A DNA stretch of 64,000 nt, taken from NCBI RefSeq assembly GCF_004331465.1, contig NZ_SJKB01000022.1, forward strand, positions 1-64,000, in the 5' to 3' direction. The DNA comes from Kribbella pittospori (GTDB lineage Bacteria; Actinomycetota; Actinomycetes; Propionibacteriales; Kribbellaceae). The notes under the pieces were generated by a model, which worked only from the letters and a program-made list of their open reading frames with translations, was not told the DNA's origin and made no database searches. Below, one piece after another: positions 25,967 to 34,767 of this stretch (the first letter of the stretch is position 1; every line of letters begins with the position of its first letter). The translations under genes were made by a program, and so were the position numbers.

Positions 25967-27058
25967 GTGCGTACGGCGATGAGTGGGGCGGCTTGGGTTG
26001 CGTATGGGCAGATCTATGTCGAGAGTTCGGGACGGCAGCCGGAGTTGCCGGAGTCCTTCGGGGGTCAGCAGAACGGGCTGTGTGGTGCCGCGGTGCAGGG
26101 GGCTCTGTTCCTGATGACCGGGCTGCACACCGGCCGAGTCGGGTTCGTGGTCGAGGTGTACGACGAAGCGCCGGCGATCGACGAGTTCTGGGAAGAGATC
26201 GTCGAGGCGTCGTTCCGACCGGTCGGCGCCGTCGCGTTGAACGGGTGGGGCGGCGAGGGGCACTGGCCGCTGGACCTGGACGAGGTGGACTACCGGGTGC
26301 GGTACTGCGGTTGGGGCATGGATGCCGGCCATCAGGCTGCACCACCGATGGACGACGAACCTCTGGTCGACCGCTACCTCGTGCAGTTCTGGCCGGCACC
26401 GCCTGCTCCGGATCGAGTGGTCAAACAGACAAGTGCTCAGGCCGCGTACTGGCACCGAGTCGCCCGCGAGACGCCGCCACCGCCGACGGCAGAACAACGC
26501 GCCGAGCTGAAGCGGGAGCGTGAACGCAGGGCAGCCGAGGAGGCGCTCGCCGAACTGACTCGGGAATGGGGCGGCACTCTCCCGAGCGAGCGGGTCCGTG
26601 ATGCCTCCCTGAGAGCGTTCGGACTGGCACAGCTGGACCGACCGCTGATCGACGACATCGACCGCGTCGATCCGGACACCCAGCGCGCGATCGCCCGGTG
26701 GGCGGTCCGTCGCGTGTGCGTCGACAAGCAGTTGGACCAGCAGGAGTGGATCGCCGCGATCCTGGACGGGATCGACCATGGCGTTCCCGTGTGGTCGCTG
26801 CTGCCGGCGCCGGCAGCAGCGAGTCCGACCGACAACCAGCAGGTCAGGTTGGCTTTCAGGCCATGGGGCTGGAACGACGACGTCGACCCGATCGAGAACC
26901 TGTGGACACTCCTCTTCGCGGCGGACGACGACGATCCGCTCCGGGCCGCGTTCGAGACGGTCTGGCTCGCAGCCTGTGCCTTCGGTGACGGTCGGCAGCA
27001 GGAGTTGATCGGCGAGCTGCGCCAGGCGTTCCCCGTGCTTACGAACCGAGCCTGGTGA
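25967..27058 (+). CDS. Conserved actinobacterial protein of unknown function
   Basis: I do not assign a function. The 363-residue protein is soluble and has no signal peptide. Residues 1 to about 165 form a compact domain rich in Trp and Gly (VAYGQIYVESSG, GLHTGRVGFVVEVYDEAPAI, YRVRYCGWGMDAGHQ, LVQFWPAPPAPDRVVKQTS). A charged coiled-coil stretch follows (AEQRAELKRERERRAAEEAL), then a helical C-terminal domain with acidic patches. GTG 25967 follows GGGGGAG. The 3' end overlaps the convergent GNAT gene by 20 bp. Confidence 0.7.
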   Translation: MRTAMSGAAWVAYGQIYVESSGRQPELPESFGGQQNGLCGAAVQGALFLMTGLHTGRVGFVVEVYDEAPAIDEFWEEIVEASFRPVGAVALNGWGGEGHWPLDLDEVDYRVRYCGWGMDAGHQAAPPMDDEPLVDRYLVQFWPAPPAPDRVVKQTSAQAAYWHRVARETPPPPTAEQRAELKRERERRAAEEALAELTREWGGTLPSERVRDASLRAFGLAQLDRPLIDDIDRVDPDTQRAIARWAVRRVCVDKQLDQQEWIAAILDGIDHGVPVWSLLPAPAAASPTDNQQVRLAFRPWGWNDDVDPIENLWTLLFAADDDDPLRAAFETVWLAACAFGDGRQQELIGELRQAFPVLTNRAW

Positions 27059-27521
27059 GGGCCGCGTCGGTTAGTCGGTAGATCGTCCATTCGTCCTGGG
27101 GGTGGGCGCCTAGGGATTTGTAGAAGTCGATGGCGGGGGTGTTCCAGTTGAGGACGGACCATTCGAGGCGTTCGTAGCCGTTGGCGACGCATTCTTGGGC
27201 GAGGGCGGTGAGGAGGGCTTTGCCCAGGCCGGTGCCGCGGGTTTCGGGGCGGACGAAGAGGTCTTCGAGGTAGATGCCGTGGACGCCGCGCCAGGTGGAG
27301 AAGCTGAGGAACCACAGGGCGCAGCCGGCCACCGCGCCCTCGTGTTCGGCGACGTGGCAGAAGACGGCGGGGTTCTCACCGAAGAGTGCGGTGTGGAGCT
27401 GGTCCGCGGTCAGGCGGCACTCGTCGGGCGCTCGCTCGTACTCGGCCAGGCCGTACACCAGTTCCACGAGGGCGGGGACGTCGTCGGGGCGGGCTCGTCG
27501 TACTCGTTCGTCGATCTGCAT
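27039..27521 (-). CDS. GNAT N-acetyltransferase, diamine acetyltransferase-like
   Basis: A 160-residue GNAT protein. ATG 27521 (MQIDERVRRARPDDVPALVE) is chosen because the open frame further upstream has no domain. YLEDLFVRPETRGTGLGKAL is the acetyl-CoA loop and closely resembles spermidine/spermine-type acetyltransferases; EWSVLNWNTPAIDFYKSLGA completes the fold. A polyamine substrate is likely but not proven. Confidence 0.8.
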   Translation of the reverse strand: MQIDERVRRARPDDVPALVELVYGLAEYERAPDECRLTADQLHTALFGENPAVFCHVAEHEGAVAGCALWFLSFSTWRGVHGIYLEDLFVRPETRGTGLGKALLTALAQECVANGYERLEWSVLNWNTPAIDFYKSLGAHPQDEWTIYRLTDAALTRLGS

Positions 27522-27579
27522 GGACCTATCGTGCCGGGTGATCCACCCACCGGGCACCGGCGTTAACTTACCGACCAAC

Positions 27580-27597
27580 TCTGCGACAAGTCGCAGA
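27580..27597. promoter_or_regulatory. 18-bp palindrome upstream of the phoD pseudogene
   Basis: TCTGCGAC and GTCGCAGA flank a central AA in the gap between the divergent GNAT gene and the disrupted phoD. Probably a regulator site; the regulator is unknown. The rest of the 140-bp gap has no recognisable signal beyond the TCTGGAGGAACC ribosome site. Confidence 0.4.
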
Positions 27598-27661
27598 CAT
27601 GCGGTGACTGAAGACTGACCGGGCTTTCCCCCACCTGATCCGCCCTTCATCTGGAGGAACC

Positions 27662-29109
27662 ATGTCAGTCTCCCGCCGTCGCTTCCTCGGCCTGGGTGGT
27701 GCGGGCACTGCCGCCGTACTGCTCGGCACCGGGGCCTGGGACGCCTCGACGACGTACGCCGCTCCGGCCGGCAGCGGCAACCCGTTCACCCTCGGCATCG
27801 CCTCCGGTGATCCGCAGTACGACGGTGTCGTGCTGTGGACCCGGCTCGCCACCGACCCGTACGCCGTCGACGGGAAGGGCGGAATGCCCGCCCGGCCGGT
27901 CCGGGTCGAGTACGAGGTCGCCCGGGACGAGCACTTCCGGCACATCGTCCGCCGGTCCAGCGTCGTTGCCACTCCCGAGCTCGGCCACTCGATCCACCCC
28001 GAGATCCGCGGCCTCCTGCCCGACACCGTGTACTACTACCGCTTCCGCACTGGCCGCGAGGTATCGCCGACCGGCCGGACCCGGACCACGCCGCACCCGT
28101 TCACCTCGCCGCGCGAGCTCCGGTTCGCGTTCGCGTCCTGCAACGCCTGGCAGGACGGCTACTACACGGCGTACGACCACATGGCCCGCGAGGACCTCGA
28201 CCTGGTCGTGCACCTCGGCGACTACCTGTACGAGTCCGGCGTCAAGACCAACAAGCGTGGGGTGACGACCGACCCGCGCTTCCACACCGAGACGTTCGAC
28301 CTGGCCCGCTACCGGCTGCAGTACTCGCTGTACAAAACTGAGGCTCCGCTGCAGGCCGCGCACGCCGCCCACCCGTGGATCCACACCTTCGGCACGAGCA
28401 GATGCCGTCCGGCCCGAGCATCCGCTACCACCGCCGGCTCCCGTACGGCCGGCTGGCCGACTTCACCATCCTCGACACGCGCCAGTACCGCTCGGACCAG
28501 CCGTGCGGCGACGGCGACTCGTCCACCTGCGACGACCGGTTCGACCCGGACAACACCATGCTCGGCGGCAAGCAGCGCGCCTGGCTGCTGGACGGTTTCC
28601 GCCGGTCGCACGCCCGCTGGCAGGTGATCGGCAACCAGACCCCGATGGGTCAGACCGACTGGACGCCAGGTCCGGAGACCCACGTCTGGCTGGACCCGTG
28701 GGACGGTTATGTTGCCGAGCGCAACAAGGTGCTCGCGGCCGCGCAGGACAGCGGCGTCCGCAACCTGGTGGTGATCACCGGCGACCGGCACCAGAACTAC
28801 GCCCTCGAGCTGAAGCGCGACTTCGCCGACCCGGACTCGCGCAACGTCGGCACGGAGTTCGTCGGTACGTCGATCACCAGCGGCGGCGACGGCGCCGACA
28901 TGACCGACCAGGGCCAGCAGTTCCTGGCGGCCAACCCACACCTGAAGTTCTTCAACAGCCAGCGCGGCTACGTCCGCGTCACCGTGAACCAGAAGCAGTG
29001 GCGCTCCGACTTCCGCGTCGTTCCGTACGTCCAGACCCCGGACGCTCCGATCAGCACCCGCGCGACGTACGTCGTCGAGGACCGCGACCCCCACGTGCAC
29101 GCGAGCTGA
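27662..29109 (+). pseudogene. phoD: Alkaline phosphatase D (PhoD), disrupted by internal deletion and frameshift
   Basis: The first frame (27662 to about 28376) gives a Tat signal (SRRRFLGLGGAG), the PhoD N-terminal domain (LGIASGDPQYDGVVLWTRLA) and the start of the catalytic domain through LQAAHAAHPW. The match then continues in another frame from about 28390 (MPSGPSIRYHRRLPYGRLAD, LDTRQYRSD, VITGDRHQNYALELKRDF) to 29109. Compared with the intact paralogue at 31631, about 45-50 residues including the WDDHEV metal-binding motif are missing at the junction (about 28376-28395). The product cannot be an active phosphodiesterase. An assembly gap is the other explanation. Confidence 0.85.
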
Positions 29110-29111
29110 GG

Positions 29112-29864
29112 TCAGGCAGCCAGGCCGCCGTCGACACGCAGCACAGTTCCGGTCACGTACGACGACCGGTCGCTGAGCAGCCAGGCGGCGGCCTGCGCGA
29201 TCTCGTCCGGCTGGGCGGCCCGGCCCAGCGGGGTCCGTGCGTTCAGGCTGTCGATGATCCCGGGCGTGGCGCGGTCCCAGTCGTGCAGCATCTCGGTCAG
29301 CGTCGTCCCCGGAGCGATCGCGTTGACCCGGATGTTCTCCGGACCGTAGGTGATCGCCGCCGACTCGGTCAGGCTGTTGCCGGCCCGCTTCAGCGCGCCG
29401 TACGCCGGTAGTGCAGGATTCCCGGCGAGACTGCCGACACTCGACGTGTTGACAATGCTCCCGTGTCCGGCCGTCGCCCGGATCGCGGTGACCTCGGCGA
29501 CCATCGCGGTCCACAGCCCTCTGAGGTTGACGGCGTACCCCTGGTCGAACTGTTCGACACTCATCTCGTCCATCGGTCCGGGCGGGATGCCGATCGCGCC
29601 GTTGTTGAAGGCACCATCCAGGCGCCCGTACTCCGAGACCGAGCGATCGACCGCCGCCTGCACCGCGTCGGGATCGGCGAGGTCAGCGACGATGTACGCC
29701 GCACTCGGACCGACCTCGCGAGTGACTGCCGCCAGCTCCGATTCGGTGCGAGCCGCGAGCATCACCTGCGCACCTTCAGCGGCGAACAGTCGTGCGGCCG
29801 CGGCACCGATCCCGCGCCCGGCGCCGGTGATGAAAATGACCTTTCCTTCAAGCAGTTTGTCCAT
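29112..29864 (-). CDS. Short-chain dehydrogenase/reductase
   Basis: A 250-residue classical SDR: ITGAGRGIGAAAARLF, NNGAIG in place of the usual NNAG, Ser in NTSSVGS, Tyr-x3-Lys in YGALKRA, and C-terminal RVDGGLAA. The catalytic residues are intact. Divergent from the XRE regulator at 29950 over an 85-bp gap, so the regulator may control it. It converges with the phoD pseudogene with a 2-bp gap. Confidence 0.8.
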   Translation of the reverse strand: MDKLLEGKVIFITGAGRGIGAAAARLFAAEGAQVMLAARTESELAAVTREVGPSAAYIVADLADPDAVQAAVDRSVSEYGRLDGAFNNGAIGIPPGPMDEMSVEQFDQGYAVNLRGLWTAMVAEVTAIRATAGHGSIVNTSSVGSLAGNPALPAYGALKRAGNSLTESAAITYGPENIRVNAIAPGTTLTEMLHDWDRATPGIIDSLNARTPLGRAAQPDEIAQAAAWLLSDRSSYVTGTVLRVDGGLAA

Positions 29865-29949
29865 GCCGTCGAGCCTGTGCGCTGGCGAGAACCGTAACCA
29901 GACACCGGTAGTACCTGGCTAACCGCGTGCAACGCGGCAGACTGGAAGC

Positions 29950-30801
29950 GTGGACAAGCCCGAGCTGGCAGCGTTTCTGCGCAACAGACGTGAACGGATC
30001 AAGCCGTCCGACGTCGGGCTGCTCGCCGGCCGACGCCGCCGTACGCCGGGCCTGCGCCGCGAAGAGGTGGCCCAGTTGGCGTACATCTCGACCGAGTACT
30101 ACACCCGGCTGGAACAGGCCCGAGCTCCACATCCGTCGGGTGAGGTGCTCGCCGGGCTGGCCCGCGCACTCCGCCTCGGCGATGCCGAACGCAACTACCT
30201 CCACGACTTGGCCGGTGTGCCGGTGGCGCCGCCGCCCGGCCCGCCGCGGCAGGTCCGGCAGAGCATCCTCGACCTGCTCGAACGGCTGCCGAACGCGGCC
30301 GCGATCGTCCTGTCGGCGTCGTACGAGGTGATCGCCTGGAACCACCTGGCGACGGCGCTGATGGAGGACTTCTCCATCCTCTCCCGGCGGGACCGGAACC
30401 TGATCCGGCGCGCGTTCCTCGGTCCGCCCCCGGGCTCCGGCCGGCTGTACTCGGTCTCCGACGCCGGACAGTTCGCCCGGAGCTCGGCCAGTCACCTGCG
30501 GGCGACGACGGCGCGGTACCCGGACGATCCGGAGACTCAGCAGCTGATCGCCGAACTGCTCGCGGGTAGCGACGAGTTCGCCGAGCTGTGGGAGGCGCAC
30601 GACGTGTCCGCGGAGCCGACCCTCTGCAAGACCTTCGAGCATCCGGTGGTCGGCACGGTCACCGTGAACTGCGACGCTCTCTCGATCCCCGACCGCGACC
30701 AGCAGGTGATCATCTACACCGCGACCCCCGGCTCACCGTCGGAGGAAGCGCTGCGCCTGCTGTCGGTGGTCGGGACCCAGCGACTCGACGTGCCCGGCTG
30801 A
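29950..30801 (+). CDS. XRE-family regulator with MmyB-like ligand domain
   Basis: A 283-residue regulator. The N-terminal HTH contains RRRRTPGLRREEVAQLAYIS and TEYYTRLEQARAPHPSGEVL, typical of the actinobacterial group. The C-terminal MmyB-type domain (from about residue 105, ASYEVIAWNHLATALMEDFS) is a fatty acid- or small-ligand-binding PAS-like fold in the family. GTG 29950 follows GGAAGC. Members are usually encoded divergently from an oxidoreductase they control, which matches the SDR at 29112. Confidence 0.87.
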   Translation: MDKPELAAFLRNRRERIKPSDVGLLAGRRRRTPGLRREEVAQLAYISTEYYTRLEQARAPHPSGEVLAGLARALRLGDAERNYLHDLAGVPVAPPPGPPRQVRQSILDLLERLPNAAAIVLSASYEVIAWNHLATALMEDFSILSRRDRNLIRRAFLGPPPGSGRLYSVSDAGQFARSSASHLRATTARYPDDPETQQLIAELLAGSDEFAELWEAHDVSAEPTLCKTFEHPVVGTVTVNCDALSIPDRDQQVIIYTATPGSPSEEALRLLSVVGTQRLDVPG

Positions 30802-30803
30802 GC

Positions 30804-31634
30804 TCACTTCCGCGCATAGACCCCGAAGGCGTCGTACGCGATCCACGAGCCCTCGTCCTTGACCAGGGTGATCGCGTTCTGACCGGTCCGGAAGAGTGCC
30901 TTGGGCAACGACACTTCGAGGTACGACGGCTTGAGTGGTGAACCGGGGTAGGTGCTGTCGGCAATCGTCGAGCCCTTGGTGGCGCCGTTCGCGAACGCGA
31001 GCCGCCCGACCTCGGTGCTGTTGACGGACAGTACGGCGGAGCCCGGGATGCTGGCGTGGCTGTCGATCAGCCAGAGCGCCAGATCGAGATCCTGCTCGGG
31101 CACCGCGCTCAGGTCGAACCGAAACGTCACCGTGTGGTTCTTCGTTCCGGCCCACTTGTCCGCCGGCCCGGGGAACAGGTACGACCAGTCGGCCGACGGC
31201 ACCGACGTACCGTAGGTGTAGTCGACGTCCGACGGGAAGCGAGCCGGGTACTCGGCGTACCCCTTGGGTGACAACGCCAGCTCGGAACCCTTGCCGTCAT
31301 ACACTCCGACTCGCGCGATGGGTTGACCGGAGATCGTCACGGACGTCTTGTTGGCAGCGGCAACGGAACGCGACGCCGGTGATCTGTTGCCCGCAGCATC
31401 CACTGTCACCACCCGATAGGACCGCGTGACACCGGTGAACCCGAGCCCGCGATGCACGAAGTGCGGATAGACGGTCTTGCCCAGCAGGGTGTACGTCGTG
31501 GTTCCGGGCTCGGCGACGTACACGGCGTAGTGGTCCACGACGGTTGCCCACGACACCGGTTTCCAGTCGAGGGTGAGCGTGCCGATGTCGCCGGTGCCAC
31601 GGAGCTGGGTGATGGCGGGAGGACGATTCATCAC
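30804..31634 (-). CDS. Fibronectin III/carbohydrate-binding-like protein without signal peptide
   Basis: A 276-residue protein. Residues 1-~95 form a fibronectin type III domain (ITQLRGTGDIGTLTLDWKPV, GVTRSYRVVTVDAAGNRSPAS). Residues ~100-276 resemble the C-terminal beta-sandwich of rhamnogalacturonan lyases (VGVYDGKGSELAL, VTFRFDLSAVPEQDLDLALW, ITLVKDEGSWIAYDAFGVYA). The lyase catalytic domain and any secretion signal are missing. GTG 31634 or ATG 31631 overlaps the phoD stop, so it is coupled to that gene. It may be the C-terminal part of a once longer enzyme. Confidence 0.65.
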   Translation of the reverse strand: MMNRPPAITQLRGTGDIGTLTLDWKPVSWATVVDHYAVYVAEPGTTTYTLLGKTVYPHFVHRGLGFTGVTRSYRVVTVDAAGNRSPASRSVAAANKTSVTISGQPIARVGVYDGKGSELALSPKGYAEYPARFPSDVDYTYGTSVPSADWSYLFPGPADKWAGTKNHTVTFRFDLSAVPEQDLDLALWLIDSHASIPGSAVLSVNSTEVGRLAFANGATKGSTIADSTYPGSPLKPSYLEVSLPKALFRTGQNAITLVKDEGSWIAYDAFGVYARK

Positions 31635-33163
31635 AAGGCCTCCAGACGGGGATCGTCAGCGGGCGTTCGGAAGGTTGCGACCACACGCGGTTCGGCGTTC
31701 GCATCCGCCTGGATGTAGGGGAAGTTGACGAACTCCGTGGTCATCTCGGAGCGGGTCAGGGTCGAGTGCACATACCCACGGCGCGCGTTGTAGAGCTTCA
31801 CGTACGGATGCTGGAGCCAGTCCTGCGCGTACTGGTCCGTGTCGGTGCCGTCCCCGTTGGAGCCGACCGACGAGCACACCAGTTCCACGCCGACCGTCCG
31901 CGAGTCCGGGTTCGCGAAGTCCAACTTGAGTTCGGACGCCACGTGGCGGTGGATGTCGCCGGTCAGCATCACCGAGGTCCCGGCCTGACCCATGGCCTCC
32001 AGCACCCGGCGCCGGTTCGCCGGATAGCCGTCCCACTGCTCGGTCCGGTCGTCGGTGATCGCGCTGAGGACGACACCGCCGGCGACCACGTTCCAGGTCG
32101 CGGGTGAATGACGGAGTCCGTCGTACAGCCACTTCTCCTGCTTGGCGCCCATGATGGTGCGCTGCTCGGAGACGCGATCGGCCTCGTCCACCGGCAGCGG
32201 GTCGCGGTACTGCCGGGTGTCGAGCAGGTGCACCCGCGCGAGCGAGCCGACGTCGTACCGCCGGTAGAGCTGACCGTCCGGTCCGTGCGGCAGGCTGTCC
32301 AGGGCGACCGGCACGTTCTCGTAGAACGCGCGGTAAGCAACGGCGCGGCGATGCACGAAGAGCTCCGGCGGGATCCCGTACAGCGAGTTGTCTGCACCGT
32401 AGTTGTTCTGCACCTCGTGGTCGTCCCAGACCAGGAACCACGGCGCGACAGCGTGCGCAGCCTGCAGGTCCGGGTCGGTCTTGAACAGGCTGTACCTCAG
32501 CCGGTATTGCTCCAGCGTCTCGATCTCCACGCCGTGCTCGGGACCGACCGACACGCCCTCGCGCCAGAGGTTGTCACCGGCAACAATCCCGTACTCGTAG
32601 ATGTAGTCGCCGAGGAAGAACACCGCGTCCGGGGCACGACGGGCGATGTCGCGATGAGCCGTGAAGTACCCGTGGTACCAGGCCTGGCAGGACGCAGTGG
32701 CGAAGGTGAACTGCGACCCCTGGACCGGCAACGTCTTGGTCCGGCCGACCGGGCTGAGCTCGCTGCCGGCGCGGAACCGGTAGAAGTACTCGCGATCCGG
32801 CCGCAGACCGCGGACCTCGGGATGTACGGCGTGCGCCAGTTCGGGGGTCGCGATCGCGAGCCCACGGCGTACGACCTGCTTGAACTGGCTGTCCTCGGCC
32901 ACTTCGTACTGCACGGGGACGGGATCGGCGGGCATGCCGCCGTGCCCGTCGGTCACGAGCGGCGTCGGGGCAAGCCGGGTCCACAGGACGAAACCGTCGG
33001 TGCGCGGATCACCGGAGGCGACGCCAAGCGCGAAGGCGCCGGACGGGACGGGGCGTCCTGGGGTGGCGTCGGCGCCGGCCGGTGCGGAGACGCCGATCGC
33101 GACCGCGGCGGCGCTCAGGCCGGTCAGTTGGAGGAAGGTACGACGGGTGGGAGGAGGAGGCAC
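31631..33163 (-). CDS. phoD: Alkaline phosphatase D / phosphodiesterase (Tat-exported)
   Basis: A 510-residue PhoD that releases phosphate from mono- or diesters outside the cell. The Tat signal is TRRTFLQLTGLSAAAVAIGV. The PhoD_N domain (ALGVASGDPRTDGFVLWTRL) and catalytic domain follow, with metal-site motifs VFFLGDYIYEYG, VWDDHEVQNNYG and MLTGDIHRHVASELKLDF all present. Intact paralogue of the disrupted gene at 27662. Translationally coupled to the FnIII protein downstream. Confidence 0.9.
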   Translation of the reverse strand: MPPPPTRRTFLQLTGLSAAAVAIGVSAPAGADATPGRPVPSGAFALGVASGDPRTDGFVLWTRLAPTPLVTDGHGGMPADPVPVQYEVAEDSQFKQVVRRGLAIATPELAHAVHPEVRGLRPDREYFYRFRAGSELSPVGRTKTLPVQGSQFTFATASCQAWYHGYFTAHRDIARRAPDAVFFLGDYIYEYGIVAGDNLWREGVSVGPEHGVEIETLEQYRLRYSLFKTDPDLQAAHAVAPWFLVWDDHEVQNNYGADNSLYGIPPELFVHRRAVAYRAFYENVPVALDSLPHGPDGQLYRRYDVGSLARVHLLDTRQYRDPLPVDEADRVSEQRTIMGAKQEKWLYDGLRHSPATWNVVAGGVVLSAITDDRTEQWDGYPANRRRVLEAMGQAGTSVMLTGDIHRHVASELKLDFANPDSRTVGVELVCSSVGSNGDGTDTDQYAQDWLQHPYVKLYNARRGYVHSTLTRSEMTTEFVNFPYIQADANAEPRVVATFRTPADDPRLEAL

Positions 33164-33235
33164 GGGCGGGCTCCGATCCAGGGGAGGTCGAGTTGCGTCA
33201 CATTCTTACGTAACTACCGTTCGAAAGGTAACCCC

Positions 33236-33265
33236 TTGACATCGATTCAGCACCAGGAGTACTGA
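33236..33265 (+). promoter_or_regulatory. Promoter of the aldo/keto reductase gene
   Basis: TTGACA (33236-33241), an 18-bp spacer and TACTGA (33260-33265) form a sigma-70-like promoter pointing at the gene starting 33321. The other half of this 157-bp divergent gap must hold the phoD promoter; no certain boxes are seen there. Confidence 0.55.
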
Positions 33266-33320
33266 GTCTGTGCGGAGATTCCTGTTGGAATCGGCGCCCC
33301 TCGCGCGGGACGTTGGAGAC

Positions 33321-34196
33321 ATGGCAGCTCAGACGAACAACACCCGCCGCATCGGCGACGTCGAGGTCAGCGCGATCGGGCTCGGCGGCATGCCGATGTC
33401 GATCGAAGGCCGGCCCGACGAGGCCCGGTCGATCGCGACCATCCACGCGGCGCTCGACCTCGGCATCACGCTGATCGACACCGCCGACGCGTACCACCTG
33501 ACCGCGACCGACATCGGCCACAACGAGTCCCTGATCGCCAACGCCCTGGCGTCGTACGGCGGCGACACCTCGAAGGTCCTGGTCGCGACGAAGGGCGGCC
33601 ACCTGCGGCCCGGCGACGGCAGCTGGACCGTGGACGGGTCGCCGGAGCATCTGATGCAGGCGGCGGACGAGTCGCTCAAGCGGCTCGGGGTGGAGGCGAT
33701 CGGGCTGTACCAGTTCCACCGGCCCGACCCGAAGACGCCGTACGCCGACTCGATCGGCGCGATCCGTGACCTGCTCGACGCCGGCAAGATCCGGATGGCC
33801 GGCATCTCGAACGCGAACCCGGCGCAGATCAGGCAGGCCAACGAGATCCTCGGCGGCCGCCTCGTCTCCGTGCAGAACCAGTTCTCGCCCGCGTTCCGGT
33901 CCAGCGAGCCGGAGCTCGAGCTGTGCGACGAGCTCGGCATCGCGTTCCTGCCCTGGGCACCGCTCGGCGGCATCTCGAACGCCGGCGCCCTCGGCAGCAA
34001 GCACCCCACGTTCCACCGGCTCGCCGCCGAGCTCGGCGTCAGCCCGCAGCGCGTCACCCTCGCCTGGCTGCTGGCCAAGTCCCCGCACGTCGTCCCCATC
34101 CCCGGTTCCAGCCGCCCGGAGACGATTCGCGACTCGTACGCCGCCCTGGACCTCGAGCTCACCGCCGACCAGGTCGCCGCCCTCGACGCCGCCTGA
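33321..34196 (+). CDS. Aldo/keto reductase
   Basis: A 291-residue NADPH-dependent TIM-barrel oxidoreductase. ATG 33321 (MAAQTNNTRRIGDVEVSAIG) follows GGAG; the frame is open 17 codons upstream. The catalytic tetrad is visible: Asp and Tyr in IDTADAYH, Lys in VATKGGHL and His in YQFHRPDPK. The C-terminal PIPGSSRPETI binds the cofactor phosphate. Resembles pyridoxal/general AKR12-like enzymes; the substrate is unknown. Confidence 0.82.
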   Translation: MAAQTNNTRRIGDVEVSAIGLGGMPMSIEGRPDEARSIATIHAALDLGITLIDTADAYHLTATDIGHNESLIANALASYGGDTSKVLVATKGGHLRPGDGSWTVDGSPEHLMQAADESLKRLGVEAIGLYQFHRPDPKTPYADSIGAIRDLLDAGKIRMAGISNANPAQIRQANEILGGRLVSVQNQFSPAFRSSEPELELCDELGIAFLPWAPLGGISNAGALGSKHPTFHRLAAELGVSPQRVTLAWLLAKSPHVVPIPGSSRPETIRDSYAALDLELTADQVAALDAA

Positions 34197-34197
34197 G

Positions 34198-34767
34198 CTA
34201 CGAAGCTGTCACCCCGAGCACACCGTCAAGCCACCTCCGGGCGGCGGTGTGGCTCGGGAGGCGGACGATGGCAAGCTCCGGGCGCTCGCTGAGCAGCGCT
34301 GCAATGCGGTTCGCGTTTTCGTGGTGGGTTTTCCAGGCCCACCGGATGATGTGGTCGGGATCGGTGAACACGGTCCGCAGCGGCGGTTCCTGGTTGCCGT
34401 TCCACAGCTGTTCCTTCCGGACGCTGCGGCGGACGGTACGGCGTACCACTTGACGCATCACCGTGGTCCTGCTCAGGTCGAGCCATACGACGAGCTCGGC
34501 GCGTTCCGCGAGCAGCGGCCGGACCGAGCTGTACTGCCACTCCGTGACCCACTCCGGTCGGGAGCTGAACTCGTCGACCTCGGCCAGGAAGGTGTCTCGC
34601 GGGGTCCAGTCAGGCCCGTGGAACAGAGCGTCGATCTCGATGTGCGGAACGTCCAGCCGCTGACTGATCCCGCGAGCCAGCGTCGTCTTTCCGGACGCCG
34701 ACGTCCCGGCGACCAGGATCTTTCGCGGTCGGCCCGGCAGCGAGTCGGTGAATGTCAGCATCGGCAT
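34198..34767 (-). CDS. P-loop kinase, adenylate kinase/topology-modulation-like
   Basis: A 189-residue P-loop NTPase: Walker A GTSASGKTTLARGIS near residue 20, IEIDALFHGPDWTPR, and the Arg-rich segment WLDLSRTTVMRQVVRRTVRR typical of FlaR/adenylate kinase-like small kinases. The substrate is unknown. As sequenced, 158 bp of its 5' part overlap the 3' end of the GGDEF gene in another frame; a single-base correction in that gene would leave a normal 26-bp gap. Confidence 0.75.
   Translation of the reverse strand: MPMLTFTDSLPGRPRKILVAGTSASGKTTLARGISQRLDVPHIEIDALFHGPDWTPRDTFLAEVDEFSSRPEWVTEWQYSSVRPLLAERAELVVWLDLSRTTVMRQVVRRTVRRSVRKEQLWNGNQEPPLRTVFTDPDHIIRWAWKTHHENANRIAALLSERPELAIVRLPSHTAARRWLDGVLGVTAS

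Noticed and set aside
29880..29930. Operator-like GTAACCAG/CTGGCTAAC pair between the SDR and XRE genes
   Set aside because: The arms match only with a gap, too weak to call a site.
27541..33230. PHO-box-like GTTA/GTAG repeats before the two phoD genes
   Set aside because: Matches to the Streptomyces PHO box are partial and not tandem at the required spacing.
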